Assembly: GCA_947500435.1 (NCBI GenBank)
Contig: CANMRV010000006.1
Span: forward strand, 288,905 to 352,904
Origin: an uncultured Flavobacteriaceae bacterium
GTDB taxonomy: Bacteria > Bacteroidota > Bacteroidia > Flavobacteriales > Flavobacteriaceae
Direction of reading: 5' to 3'
Length of the DNA: 64,000 nucleotides
Shown: in pieces, positions 51,128-61,842 of the stretch
Layout of the letters: every line of letters begins with the position of its first letter
Numbering within the stretch: position 1 is the first letter of the stretch
Made by a program: the position numbers and the translations under genes
The notes under the pieces: model-generated
What the model saw: only the letters and a program-made list of their open reading frames with translations
Database searches by the model: none
What the model was told of the DNA's origin: nothing

Positions 51128-52084
51128 ATGATTTTAAAGAAGAACCTAGTACTTATTGCATTTCTAGCTTTCATCTCAATTATTGGCAATATAACCGCCC
51201 AACAAGATGCTCAATATACCCAATACATGTTCAATACTTTGAGCGTTAACCCAGCCTATGCGGGTTCTCGAGGACAATTTAGTGCGGCGGCATTGTATCG
51301 TTCGCAATGGGTCGGACTTGATGGCGCACCTGAAACCTTCACGTTGAATTTACATTCTCCAATAAGAAATAGCAAACTTGGATATGGTGTTTCAGTTGTT
51401 CAAGATAATATTGGTGATGGCGTTGTTTCCGAAACATATCTAGATGCGGTTCTTTCCTATACGATAGATGTTTCTTTGGAAGGTAAACTTTCATTCGGAC
51501 TTAAAGCCGGAGGAAATATTCTAAACCTTGATTTTAATGCTTTGCGAAATTTTGATACCGAACCTGTAAACGTTGACAATATTGAGAATAGGTTTTCTCC
51601 GAATGTTGGATTGGGAATTTATTACCATACAAACAAATTCTATGCAGGTCTGTCGGCGCCAAATTTATTGCAAACTGAACATTTTGATAATTCGCAGACA
51701 ACAGCAAATTCAGTTCAGTTTCTATCTCAAGAAAGAATTAATTTTTATTTTATAACCGGTTACGTGTTTGATTTGAGCGGTAATTTAAAGTTTAAACCAG
51801 CTCTTTTGACGAAAGTAGTGGGTGGTGCTCCCCTACAATTAGATGTCTCGGCCAGTTTCTTGTTCAATGATAAATTTTCTTTCGGAGCTGCCTACAGATG
51901 GGATGCGGCTTTAAGCGGGTTGGTTGGCTTTCAAATAACGGATCAATTGATGTTAGGTTTAGCATATGATCGCGAGACGACAGAATTAGGAGGAACACAG
52001 TTTAATGATGGATCATTCGAGGTGTTCTTACGATTCGAACTTGTAAAATCCTTTCAAAAATTGGTCTCACCCCGTTTCTTTTAA
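51128..52084 (+). CDS. PorP/SprF-family type IX secretion membrane protein
   Basis: 318 residues, signal peptide then an outer-membrane beta-barrel-like sequence with the family opening QQDAQYTQYMFNTLSVNPAYAGSRG. In Flavobacterium johnsoniae, SprF is required for secretion of its type B CTD partner SprB. The position directly behind a type B CTD gene suggests a dedicated partner. Ends with SFQKLVSPRFF. 13 nt before the OmpA-family gene. Confidence 0.93.
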   Translation: MILKKNLVLIAFLAFISIIGNITAQQDAQYTQYMFNTLSVNPAYAGSRGQFSAAALYRSQWVGLDGAPETFTLNLHSPIRNSKLGYGVSVVQDNIGDGVVSETYLDAVLSYTIDVSLEGKLSFGLKAGGNILNLDFNALRNFDTEPVNVDNIENRFSPNVGLGIYYHTNKFYAGLSAPNLLQTEHFDNSQTTANSVQFLSQERINFYFITGYVFDLSGNLKFKPALLTKVVGGAPLQLDVSASFLFNDKFSFGAAYRWDAALSGLVGFQITDQLMLGLAYDRETTELGGTQFNDGSFEVFLRFELVKSFQKLVSPRFF

Positions 52085-52096
52085 AAACCACTAACC

Positions 52097-54061
52097 ATGA
52101 CAAAAAGAACACTCTTATCACTAACCTTACTTATTTTCTTCATAGGATTTACAGGTCAGGCCCAGGAAGATAAATTAGCTTCTAAAGAAGAACGCTTAGT
52201 CACAAAGGCCAATGAGCAATACCAGAATTATTCTTTTAGCCCAGCAATAGACATTTATAAAAGAATTTTGGATAAAGGTTATACCTCTGCAGACCTACTG
52301 AAAAAATTAGGGAATTCATATTATTTTAATGCAGACTACAGCGAGGCGGCTAAAATCTATAAGAGACTAGCTGATGAATATAGTTCTGAGGTTTCTCCAG
52401 AATACTATTTTAGATATGCACAAACCTTAAAAAGTTTGGGTGATTATGAGAATTCCAACATGGCAATGTCCAAATTCATTGAAATGACATCTGAAGATGC
52501 TAGGGCAGAAGCTTTTAAAGGAGAAAAGGATTATTTAGCAGATATTAAGAAAAATTCCGGGAGATATGAATTAACTCCTTTTGCGTATAACTCTCCCTAT
52601 TCTGATTTTGCACCTTCATTTTATAAAGAGGGAGTAATATTTTCTTCGGATAGAGATACTGGAAACCTGGCGCGCTATCGCCACACATGGAATTCTAAGG
52701 ACTTTTTAGACTTGTATAAAGTCGACGTAGATAGTGTATCATTGGGGGTTGTCACAAAATTTGGAGACAAGTTAAATACTAGATTACACGAATCTACCTC
52801 GATAACAACAAAAGATGGTTCAACACTTTACTTCACTAGAAACAATTTCGTTGAAGGCAAATATGTGAAAGATGAAGAAGGGGTAATTCGCTTAAAGATT
52901 TTTAAAGCCACTTTAAAGGACGGTATTTGGGTAGATATTCAAGAATTACCCTTTAACAGTGATTCATATTCTGTAGCTCACCCAGCTTTAAGTAAGGATG
53001 AGCAAACTCTGTACTTTGCTTCTGATATGAAGGGCACTTTGGGCGAATCGGATATTTTTAAGGTTTCAATCAATGAAGATGGTAGTTTTGGAACACCAGA
53101 GAATTTAGGAAGTAACATAAATACCGAGGCACGTGAAACCTTTCCTTTTGTGACTAATGAAGATGTTTTATACATGTCCTCAGACGGCCACCCTGGTTTA
53201 GGGGGCTTAGATGTTTTTGCTACAACCATTAAGAATAATAAGTATGACGGAGCAATTGTCAACGTAGGAGAGCCTGTAAACAGTCAGATGGACGACTTTA
53301 CCTTCATTTTTAATGAAGAGTCAAGAAAAGGTTATTTTGCTTCGAATAGAGCGGATGGTCAAGGAGCCGATGATATTTATGCTTTGGTTGAAACCATTCC
53401 CTTAAAATTGGAATGTGAACAACAGATTACTGGTACTGTACGTGATAGAATATCAAATGAAGTATTGGTTGGGGCAACGGTAAAAGTTATTGATGAAAAT
53501 AATGAGGAAATATTGTCTACAATCACCGATTCTGAAGGTAACTATTCTCTAACAATAGACTGCTATAAGGGTAATTTCGTTAGAGCGCTTACCCAAGGTT
53601 ATGTGCCATCCGAAGAGTATCTAGAGAAGTCTGATTCAAAACCGAAAATTATTGATTTTTATCTCGAAAGAGATGAGGTAACTGCAGGTTTTGGTGACGA
53701 TTTGGCAAAGCTGTTACAGCTAAGCACCATATATTTTGATTTCGACAAATATAACATCCGTAAAGATTCTGAACTTGAAGTGGAAAAGGTTATTGCCGCG
53801 ATGGAGAAATACCCAAGCCTCAAAATAAAAGTGAATTCGCATACTGACAGTAGAGGTAGAGACGCATATAACTTGTGGCTATCTCAAAAAAGAGCAGAAT
53901 CTACTGTGAATTATATGATATCAAAGGGTATTGCTGAAGAACGTCTTCAAGGTGAAGGCTTTGGGGAAACCAAATTGATAAACAACTGTTCAAATGGTGT
54001 AAAGTGCTCTGCCGTAAATCACGAATTGAATCGTAGATCGGAGTTTATTATTCTTGAATAA
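52097..54061 (+). CDS. OmpA-family protein with TPR and PD40-like repeats
   Basis: 654 residues: signal peptide (1-22), TPR-like helices (about 30-150; KLGNSYYFNADYSEAAKIY), WD40-like/PD40 beta-propeller blades (about 175-415; VIFSSDRDTGN, TLYFASDMKG, GYFASNRADGQGADDIYAL), a carboxypeptidase-regulatory-like domain (about 440-520) and an OmpA C-terminal domain (about 540-654; IYFDFDKYNIRKDSE, VNSHTDSRGRDAYN) that binds peptidoglycan. Third gene of the CTD-protein/PorP-SprF/OmpA triad common in gliding flavobacteria. Confidence 0.94.
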   Translation: MTKRTLLSLTLLIFFIGFTGQAQEDKLASKEERLVTKANEQYQNYSFSPAIDIYKRILDKGYTSADLLKKLGNSYYFNADYSEAAKIYKRLADEYSSEVSPEYYFRYAQTLKSLGDYENSNMAMSKFIEMTSEDARAEAFKGEKDYLADIKKNSGRYELTPFAYNSPYSDFAPSFYKEGVIFSSDRDTGNLARYRHTWNSKDFLDLYKVDVDSVSLGVVTKFGDKLNTRLHESTSITTKDGSTLYFTRNNFVEGKYVKDEEGVIRLKIFKATLKDGIWVDIQELPFNSDSYSVAHPALSKDEQTLYFASDMKGTLGESDIFKVSINEDGSFGTPENLGSNINTEARETFPFVTNEDVLYMSSDGHPGLGGLDVFATTIKNNKYDGAIVNVGEPVNSQMDDFTFIFNEESRKGYFASNRADGQGADDIYALVETIPLKLECEQQITGTVRDRISNEVLVGATVKVIDENNEEILSTITDSEGNYSLTIDCYKGNFVRALTQGYVPSEEYLEKSDSKPKIIDFYLERDEVTAGFGDDLAKLLQLSTIYFDFDKYNIRKDSELEVEKVIAAMEKYPSLKIKVNSHTDSRGRDAYNLWLSQKRAESTVNYMISKGIAEERLQGEGFGETKLINNCSNGVKCSAVNHELNRRSEFIILE

Positions 54062-54079
54062 AATTTTTCAAAAATTATT

Positions 54080-54109
54080 AAAAGCAACTACCAACGATAG
54101 TTGCTTTTT
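54080..54109 (+). terminator. Terminator after the OmpA-family gene
   Basis: Eleven-base-pair stem AAAAGCAACTA / TAGTTGCTTTT, loop CCAACGA, ending in a five-T run. It closes the three-gene secretion operon. Confidence 0.88.
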
Positions 54110-54283
54110 CTTTTGTAGGTAGTTTACTCGACTTCTGCTTTTTAGGGCTTTTAGAGTTGTTTTAGATTGCATACACACCTATTTTTTATTCATTCGTAAC
54201 AATCTTTCAGTATTACACAACATATGTTAGGTTGAGCTACTTCTTCAAACTATTTTTGTTAGGTACAGTATAAAGTACCCCAA

Positions 54284-57200
54284 ATGAAACCTACTAATCA
54301 GAGTCCTATCAAGTTTTTTACGCTTGCAATTTTTGCATGTTTCCTGTTTATTACAGCGAACATTAAAGCACAATGTGGTTTCGGTTGGAATAATTCTGGG
54401 GTCGTGGTAACTCCTACAGCAGGTTCACAATTCACCCCAAATCTTTCAGGAGGAGATTACTTCTTAATGAATGTAGTGAATGGAGGAACGTATACCGTGC
54501 GTACTTGCGGTCTGGCAGCTTGGGATACTCAACTTTCCGTTTATAACAACACTACAACGGGCAATTTGGCTTATAATGACGACGCATGTGGCGGCGCTTT
54601 ACAATCTGAAACATCGTTCACAGCCACTTTCACAGGTCAGGCTAGGGTAATATTAACCCAGTATAATTGTAATGCCAGTGCTAATACTTCACAGATAGAG
54701 TATTTTGGTACAATTCCGGGGCCACAATTGACAGTTGCAGATGTAGCAGTTGATGAAGATGATGGTACTATGACCTTCACAGTAGATCATACGGGCGCCG
54801 CTGTCTCAGGACCGTATACGGTAACCTACAATACAACTGATGTCTCAGCAGTGGCTGGCAACGACTATACCGGAATAACCGGTGGAACCTTGAATTTTGA
54901 CGGTACTTTAGGGGATTCAGATACTATTATCGTATCCATAACTGACGATAGCTTGTACGAATTGGCTGAAACTTTTACCATCTCATTTTCAGCAACTTCA
55001 GATGCTGCGGTTAATATCACTGACACCGCAACCGGAACAATCGACGATGATGAAGTTATCTTAAATGACCAACCTTTGACTTTGTTCCAACAGATAAATG
55101 GTTACTATGATTATGCGGTAACTGGCGGTACTTTTAGAACTCAGTCGAATGGTGTCAACGCTTGTTCTATTACAAATACCTCTTCGGCGACCGGTTTGAC
55201 CACGACAGTGCCAGGTACAGGTACTATTGAAAGGGCATATTTGATATGGGCCCATTCAAACCCTACTCCCGACACCAATGTAACATTTCAGGGGCAGAGT
55301 GTGGAGGCGCAGTTGGTAAATTCTTATTTCCACTCTGGTAACCGAGATTTTTACGGTATGGTAGCTGACGTTACTAGCATTATAGATGCAATCCCAGATG
55401 TGAATACCACCACATTTACGGTGACCAATCTTACCATAGATAATTCAGCTACATATTGTAGTAGTGCTACCGTTTTAGGTGGGTGGTCGTTATTGGTATT
55501 CTATGAAGAACTGTCATTACCCGCGGTGACAATCAATTTTTATAATGGTTTTGATGGAGGATCAAATGCAACATCAACATTCACCCTGTCAGGTTTTTAT
55601 GCAATTGGGTCTGTAGGATCGAAAACATCATCGCTATCATGGGAAGGTGATGATACATTGGCCAATAATGAAAACCTACAATTCATAACAACTTCAGCAG
55701 GAAGCAACATTCTTAGTGGTGATGGCGGCCAAACAGGAACCAACCCATTTAATTCCACAATTTATGATAACACTGCGGCTCCGGTTGTAAATAATTCAAA
55801 TATATATGGGGTCGACCTGGATACCTATGATGTTTCCGCATTTCTACAACAAGGTGAATCTTCAGCCACCACAAGGGTTCAAGTAGGGCAAGATTTAGTA
55901 ATCATGAACTCTGTTTTGCTCAAAGTACCATCGAATTTGATTACAGGCACTGTTTTTGAAGATGTCAATTACGGCGGAGGCAATGGAAGAGATCTCGCAA
56001 CCTCATCTGGGCAACCTATACCAGGTGTTACCGTTGAACTTTATGATAATGTAGGAGTTTTATTTGATACTCAAACAACTGATGTCAATGGGGCATTTAC
56101 CTTTGGAGGAATGGCCGACGGAAGTTATAGCTTAAGAGCAGTTAATAGTACAGTGCAATCTACTAGGACCGGAGGTAGTTCATGTTCTTCATGTATGCCG
56201 ATACAAACCTTCAGAACTAATTTCGGGTCAAGTACCTTAACTGGAGTTACCACTGAAATTGGTGGTGCAAATCCTGCTGGGGTTGACACGAACGTTGGGG
56301 TTTTAACGGGAGCCCAATCCGTCGCTTCTGTATCGATAAGCAGTGAGGGAGCGATTGGAATGGATTTCGGTTTCAACTTTAATACCATTGTAAACACCAA
56401 CGAGGATGGCCAGGGATCACTTGAACAATTTATTGTTAATGCCAATACCTTAGATGCCTCAGGAATTGATATTGTTGCAAATAGTATTTTTGATCCAGCA
56501 ACAGGTGACGATACCTCGATATTCATGATTCCACCAACATCCGACCCCTTCGGACGGACGGCTGATAGCAATTTTGCAAGTGGTTATTTCGATATTAGTA
56601 TTTCAAATGGAAGTCCTTTGAGCGCCATAACTGGCCCAAATATTGTTATAGATGGAAGAACGCAAACAGCATATTCGGGTGACACGAATTCAGGCACGAT
56701 AGGAGCCGGTGGAACAGCGGTTGGTACGTCAAGTTCTAATCTTCAGAATTTTGAATTACCTGAAATTCAAGTACATAGAAGTAATGGTGATGTCTTTCAG
56801 ATTCAAGGTGACAATGATGTAATACGTAATCTTGCGGTTTACGCAGACCAGAGGACTGCAATTTTATTTGATGATGGCAGCGGCAGTACGGTTTCCAATT
56901 CCCTTATTGGTGTAAATGCCCTCGGAGCCAATGCTGGTAGTGCCCCATATGGTGTTGAAATAGAGGGTACGACTGTTACCAATCTTTTTGTTGAATCAAA
57001 TTACATTGCAACTACTTCGAATGCTGGGGTTTTTGTAAATGGAGGAACCGGAACAAAAACAATTCAAGGAAATCATATATTCAATATTGGTGATAATCCT
57101 TGTGACCTTGGTATAGACATCCGAAATGGTTCGAATGGTGTTCTTGTTCAAAATAATCTTATTGAAGATTCACAAGGAATTGGCGTTAAATCTACCGGAG

Positions 57201-57946
57201 GTTCCGGTGGTGTCAATATCCTTGAAAATACGATTACCAGTTCTGGGCAAAATACTGGTAATTGTGCTGGTAATCCTGATGATTTTGGAATTTCAATGAT
57301 TGGAAGCAATAATCAAATAGTGAACAATGTTATTTATGATAACGGTGGCGCAGGACTGGTTTTGAACGGCTCGAGCACATCTGGAAACTTGATTTCAAGA
57401 AACTCTTTTTATAATAATGGCATCAATGGTGATGCCCTAGGTATTGATCTAAACGAAGATGGAATCACCTTAAACGATTCTGGAGATGTAGATAGCGGTC
57501 CAAACGGCTTACTGAATTTCCCGATTATTGAAACAGCCTATAAATCTGGTTCGAACATTGTTGTTTCAGGTTGGTCAAGACCAGGCGCCACAGTTGAGTT
57601 CTTTCTTACGGACATAAATCAAGGTACCGCAACTCTAGGGGATAATCAATTAGGTCTTTCCGCTGATTATGGTGAGGGTCAGGTTTTCTTAGGTTCGGCG
57701 GTGGAAGGAAGTGGATCTGATAGCAATTCAGATACCGCTGTGTATACCGATGATGATGGCAATACAGATAACACAAATAAGTTCACCTTCACCATGGCAG
57801 TCGGCTCAGGAGTGGTCTTAGGTGATGACCTAACGGCGACGGCTACTATTTCTAATTCAACTTCCGAGTTTTCACCTTTCAGTAAGTTGAAAGCGTATAC
57901 CATAATTACGAATCGGAGAATCACGTATCGCGTTAAGAAGAATTAG
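54284..57946 (+). CDS. Giant secreted multidomain protein with NRRITYR tail
   Basis: 1220 residues. Signal peptide (1-29); pre-peptidase-like beta domain (about 30-140); Calx-beta domain (about 147-255); a region (about 260-545) with GGWSLLVFYEE and NFYNGFDGG that recurs in the next protein; a SdrD/Cna-B-like domain (about 550-665; TGTVFEDVNYGGG, GVTVELYDNVG); then a parallel beta-helix region (about 845-1045) full of NNxIxxNG turns; an Ig-like part; and the last 14 residues IITNRRITYRVKKN. No type A or B T9SS domain is visible. Presumably a surface or secreted adhesin-like protein; no enzyme motif found. Confidence 0.88.
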   Translation: MKPTNQSPIKFFTLAIFACFLFITANIKAQCGFGWNNSGVVVTPTAGSQFTPNLSGGDYFLMNVVNGGTYTVRTCGLAAWDTQLSVYNNTTTGNLAYNDDACGGALQSETSFTATFTGQARVILTQYNCNASANTSQIEYFGTIPGPQLTVADVAVDEDDGTMTFTVDHTGAAVSGPYTVTYNTTDVSAVAGNDYTGITGGTLNFDGTLGDSDTIIVSITDDSLYELAETFTISFSATSDAAVNITDTATGTIDDDEVILNDQPLTLFQQINGYYDYAVTGGTFRTQSNGVNACSITNTSSATGLTTTVPGTGTIERAYLIWAHSNPTPDTNVTFQGQSVEAQLVNSYFHSGNRDFYGMVADVTSIIDAIPDVNTTTFTVTNLTIDNSATYCSSATVLGGWSLLVFYEELSLPAVTINFYNGFDGGSNATSTFTLSGFYAIGSVGSKTSSLSWEGDDTLANNENLQFITTSAGSNILSGDGGQTGTNPFNSTIYDNTAAPVVNNSNIYGVDLDTYDVSAFLQQGESSATTRVQVGQDLVIMNSVLLKVPSNLITGTVFEDVNYGGGNGRDLATSSGQPIPGVTVELYDNVGVLFDTQTTDVNGAFTFGGMADGSYSLRAVNSTVQSTRTGGSSCSSCMPIQTFRTNFGSSTLTGVTTEIGGANPAGVDTNVGVLTGAQSVASVSISSEGAIGMDFGFNFNTIVNTNEDGQGSLEQFIVNANTLDASGIDIVANSIFDPATGDDTSIFMIPPTSDPFGRTADSNFASGYFDISISNGSPLSAITGPNIVIDGRTQTAYSGDTNSGTIGAGGTAVGTSSSNLQNFELPEIQVHRSNGDVFQIQGDNDVIRNLAVYADQRTAILFDDGSGSTVSNSLIGVNALGANAGSAPYGVEIEGTTVTNLFVESNYIATTSNAGVFVNGGTGTKTIQGNHIFNIGDNPCDLGIDIRNGSNGVLVQNNLIEDSQGIGVKSTGGSGGVNILENTITSSGQNTGNCAGNPDDFGISMIGSNNQIVNNVIYDNGGAGLVLNGSSTSGNLISRNSFYNNGINGDALGIDLNEDGITLNDSGDVDSGPNGLLNFPIIETAYKSGSNIVVSGWSRPGATVEFFLTDINQGTATLGDNQLGLSADYGEGQVFLGSAVEGSGSDSNSDTAVYTDDDGNTDNTNKFTFTMAVGSGVVLGDDLTATATISNSTSEFSPFSKLKAYTIITNRRITYRVKKN

Positions 57947-58199
57947 TTTATATTTTGTAGGAAAATTAAAAGTTGTTGTAAATCAATGACTTACCACATT
58001 TTTTCCTGTCTACCTGTTACTATTTAAGCACTTCACAACATTAATTAGTTTTAATGCCAACTGTAGGTTTAACTTGCATATTAGCTTTTGTTATTAAATG
58101 TTATGGGCTTTATATAGTACTTGGTAAACTGACTAATATTGGGCGTCAGTTTGTGCTAAATAAATAGCAACGGAAGCCACGAATTCAACCTAACCAATT

Positions 58200-61100
58200 G
58201 TGTTTACCTACAAACTTAAATTCTTTTTGGTCTTAGTTTTCGCATCTGTGACTGTTGTCGCTCAGGAAACCTTTATTGACAATTTCAATACAGTATCCTA
58301 TTCCAATAATATGGGCACCTCTAATTTTTCAGGTAACTGGGTAGAAACTAACGAAACAACGAATCCAACAGCAGATAGAATCCAAATCAATTCGAATCAA
58401 CTAAGATTTCAAAATTTGGATTCTCGTTACATTACCCGAAGCCTAAACCTATCTGGTGCTTCAAGTGCAACGCTGACACTAGATTATAACAGAACCAATG
58501 GAAACGAAAGTATTTTGGTGCAATTGTGGAATGGGGGCTCCTATACAACAGTGGCCACTTTGTCAGGCACTGGTAGCGTCAATTACACTTTAGTCGCGAA
58601 TCAGATTTCAGCTGCATCTTCAATACGATTTATTACGGGAAGTGGAAACTGGGGTAATTCGGAGACCATTTTTGTCGACAATGTGCAGTTTACAGCCACC
58701 TTTGCACCTTCAGTGACAATTGAAGATGTTGCAGCAGATGAGGATGCGGGTACAATGACCTTTACGATTACGCATGGAAATGTGGCTGCTTCAGGAGCGT
58801 TCACAGTTGACTACACGACAGTAAACGGCTCTGCAACGGCTCCAGCTGATTATATAGCTTCAAGTGGAACGCTGAATTTTGATGGCTCTACTGGAGATAC
58901 AGAGGAAATTGTAATCACGTTGAATGATGATTTTAACGTTGAAGGAAATGAAACCTTTACGATCCAATTCACGGGGACCTCAGATAGTTCGGTTGATATA
59001 ACCGATACGGCAATCGGCACTATTCAAGACAATGAAAGTAATCCCAATGCTCCCCGTCCGTATGAAGAACGCTATGCAATGAATCTAAGTGGTAATTTCC
59101 TTATGAAGGGAAATACAAATCTTTTGTGCACAGCGAACTGCCCAGGAACCCCAACATCAAACAACCCTTCTGTTGTAATGGGATATGCAGATGTGGATAC
59201 TGATGGAACAACAGTAAATTCGAGTTCCAGCATTATTACGATTCCTGCGGGGGCTACGGTGACCTATGCGGGCCTCTATTGGGGCGGCATGTACAATAGT
59301 AGCAACAGCGGTATAACCAATCCTGGGGGCACTTTGAATATTGACCAGGTAAAAATTAGGGAACCAGGGGCCGTCTCCTATACCAGTATTGCTGCACAGG
59401 TAAGAAATATTGAAACGGGAGCCTTTAATGGCTGGAATTCATTTATGTCCTTTGCAGATGTAACCGGTATTGTACAGGCGGCTGGAACTGGAACTTATTT
59501 TGTCGCAGACATAGCCTTGGCTACCGGCAGCTCTTTTACTGGACCTTATGGAGGTTGGACAATGGTTGTTGTTTATGAAGACCCCAGCGAAAAATCACGA
59601 AACATTGCCCTATGGGATGGTTTTGATTTTTTTGGTTTTGGTGCTAACGATGCGTTTACAGTCACTGGCCTTTTGACTCCATCCATAGGTGTCTTTGAAA
59701 CCCATGCCGGATATTTTGGCTTCGATGGAGAGGCCAATCAAATCGGTGATTTTGTGAGTATTAACGGGACTGCATTGTCCAACGCTTTAAACCCTAATAA
59801 CAACACCCTAAACGGAACAATTTCAGAATTTGGTGTCGATGTTGGAGCAAGAAATCCGAATTTTGGGTTTAGTTGGGGTATTGATGCTGACGTCTTTGAT
59901 GCTTCTGGTCTTGTACCCAATAATGCAACAAGTTTAATTGTGGATTTAGGTAGTGCTAATGAAGGAATTTGGGGCGGGGTATTTGTAGTTTCCAATGAAA
60001 TTGCCTTTCCTGCGGTATCAAGTAAGGTATTTACTCCTGCAATCATTTACCAAGGGGATGAAAGTACGGTAACAATCAATATCGAAAATCCGTCCTCTGG
60101 CGTTAACTTGACCAATATCGCTTTGACCGATAACTTACCAGCAGGTATGGTAATTGCTCCGGTTCCTGGGGCATCCTCTTCTTGTGGGGGAACTATTGTC
60201 GCCAATCCTGGTGGAACTAGTTTCGATATTTCCGGTATCAATATGGCTGCTGGTACGACCTGCAGTTTTACTTTTAGTGTTCTAATGAATACTGCAGGGG
60301 ACTATGTAAATACGATTTCATCTTCAGATATCAGCAACGACCAAAATATACCCTTATCAGGGGATACTTCTTCAACCATTACGGTATTACCATTTGTGGA
60401 TACTGATAATGATGGCATCGGAAATCATGCCGATTTGGATGATGATAATGATGGAATTACAGATTGTGAGGAATCCATGGATAATGTGTCAAGTGAATTT
60501 GCTTGGAGCTTGAATACACCTGCGGGTACGCTGGATATGGACTATGTTCTTAACCCTAAAATTACAGATTGGGCAATTTCCTCGGCCGGTACAATGCTAT
60601 TGAACAGCCCAATTTTTTCTGTTTCAGGTTCTAACCTGCATATAACTTCAATGACATCGGCCAATATGGAAGAGGCTATGGCCAATGGCGATTTTGTTGA
60701 AGTGGAATTCACTACTGGCACCGAGCTTTCGTCTTTTGAAATAAATAACCTAAGATCAGGATGGTATTCCCCCTCTCAAGGAGACTCCTATTATTCATCA
60801 ACTTATTATTCTGTAAGTGGTTCCGATGCATGGTCTCAATTGGCCACCGATACTTTCCATACTGACGACGGAAGTATATATGCCATTTTTGACCATATGG
60901 ATGCCCCGAGTTTAGCATTAGCGGCCAACACCTTATATAAGTTCCGTATATATGTTTATGGCCAAATTGATGATTCCGCGGAAAATTATTCTATTTTAGA
61001 TGACATCAATTTTGCCATAACTGCTTGTCGATCTGTCAATACCGACGGCGATGCCTTCCCTGATCATTTAGATTCCGATAGTGATGGTGATGGATGTAAT

Positions 61101-61610
61101 GATGCAGACGAGGCATATGGAAATCCTGATACCGATCTTGATAATAATGGTATGTTTGGATCCGGCGCTCCTGCCGTGAATGGTGACGGTACCGTCGCCG
61201 CTGCTGGCTATTCCACACCGATTGATGCCAATAGTAATAGCACATACGATTTTCAAGAGGGCGGAAGCGCTCCAACAATAACAACCCAGCCCATAGATAC
61301 AGTAGTATGCCCAGGATGTAATACAACTATTTTTGTTGCAGCGACCGACGCAGATATGTATCAATGGCAATTTTTTAACGCCAGTAGTTGGGTAGATATT
61401 AGCAATTCTGGTATCTACTCGGGCACCGATACTGCAACTTTGACTTTGACCAATGTTTCGCCCGCCAATAACGGTGATCAATATAGGGTGTTAGTCTCTA
61501 ATTCAACCTTTGTATGTACCACTGAAACTTCCAATGTGGCGACACTTTCCATCCAGGTAAATACTGTGATCACCAACAGGAGAATCACATATCGCGCTAA
61601 GAAGAATTAA
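58200..61610 (+). CDS. Giant secreted multidomain protein with NRRITYR tail (second)
   Basis: 1136 residues from a GTG start (58200; MFTYKLKFFLVLVFASVTVVAQ is the signal peptide). Parts: jelly-roll-like N-terminal domain (about 24-165), Calx-beta (about 171-275), the region shared with the previous protein (about 285-600; GGWTMVVVYEDP, LWDGFDFFG), a DUF11-like domain (about 607-725; VTINIENPSSGVNLTNIALTDNLP), thrombospondin type 3-like repeats, a beta-rich part (760-950), an Ig-like domain (about 1025-1120) and the tail VITNRRITYRAKKN. Likely exported like its neighbour. Confidence 0.87.
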   Translation: MFTYKLKFFLVLVFASVTVVAQETFIDNFNTVSYSNNMGTSNFSGNWVETNETTNPTADRIQINSNQLRFQNLDSRYITRSLNLSGASSATLTLDYNRTNGNESILVQLWNGGSYTTVATLSGTGSVNYTLVANQISAASSIRFITGSGNWGNSETIFVDNVQFTATFAPSVTIEDVAADEDAGTMTFTITHGNVAASGAFTVDYTTVNGSATAPADYIASSGTLNFDGSTGDTEEIVITLNDDFNVEGNETFTIQFTGTSDSSVDITDTAIGTIQDNESNPNAPRPYEERYAMNLSGNFLMKGNTNLLCTANCPGTPTSNNPSVVMGYADVDTDGTTVNSSSSIITIPAGATVTYAGLYWGGMYNSSNSGITNPGGTLNIDQVKIREPGAVSYTSIAAQVRNIETGAFNGWNSFMSFADVTGIVQAAGTGTYFVADIALATGSSFTGPYGGWTMVVVYEDPSEKSRNIALWDGFDFFGFGANDAFTVTGLLTPSIGVFETHAGYFGFDGEANQIGDFVSINGTALSNALNPNNNTLNGTISEFGVDVGARNPNFGFSWGIDADVFDASGLVPNNATSLIVDLGSANEGIWGGVFVVSNEIAFPAVSSKVFTPAIIYQGDESTVTINIENPSSGVNLTNIALTDNLPAGMVIAPVPGASSSCGGTIVANPGGTSFDISGINMAAGTTCSFTFSVLMNTAGDYVNTISSSDISNDQNIPLSGDTSSTITVLPFVDTDNDGIGNHADLDDDNDGITDCEESMDNVSSEFAWSLNTPAGTLDMDYVLNPKITDWAISSAGTMLLNSPIFSVSGSNLHITSMTSANMEEAMANGDFVEVEFTTGTELSSFEINNLRSGWYSPSQGDSYYSSTYYSVSGSDAWSQLATDTFHTDDGSIYAIFDHMDAPSLALAANTLYKFRIYVYGQIDDSAENYSILDDINFAITACRSVNTDGDAFPDHLDSDSDGDGCNDADEAYGNPDTDLDNNGMFGSGAPAVNGDGTVAAAGYSTPIDANSNSTYDFQEGGSAPTITTQPIDTVVCPGCNTTIFVAATDADMYQWQFFNASSWVDISNSGIYSGTDTATLTLTNVSPANNGDQYRVLVSNSTFVCTTETSNVATLSIQVNTVITNRRITYRAKKN

Positions 61611-61842
61611 CTCTTTTCCTACAGGTGTTTTTTATAAATAGCTGTATATGAGGTGATTATTTTGTTTTCTTAGGCTATGGAAACCTCCTTTTTTTCAAAG
61701 GGAAACCTCAACTTTCTCTTGCTAGATGTTGTTCAAAAGGGTCTTCACAACATTTTTTTTAGCACTTTGAACCTATCCTATACCTTGGTTATAATTAAAC
61801 TGGGGGCGGTTTTTTGACTTTCTCTGGTATAAGTCCCTAAAA

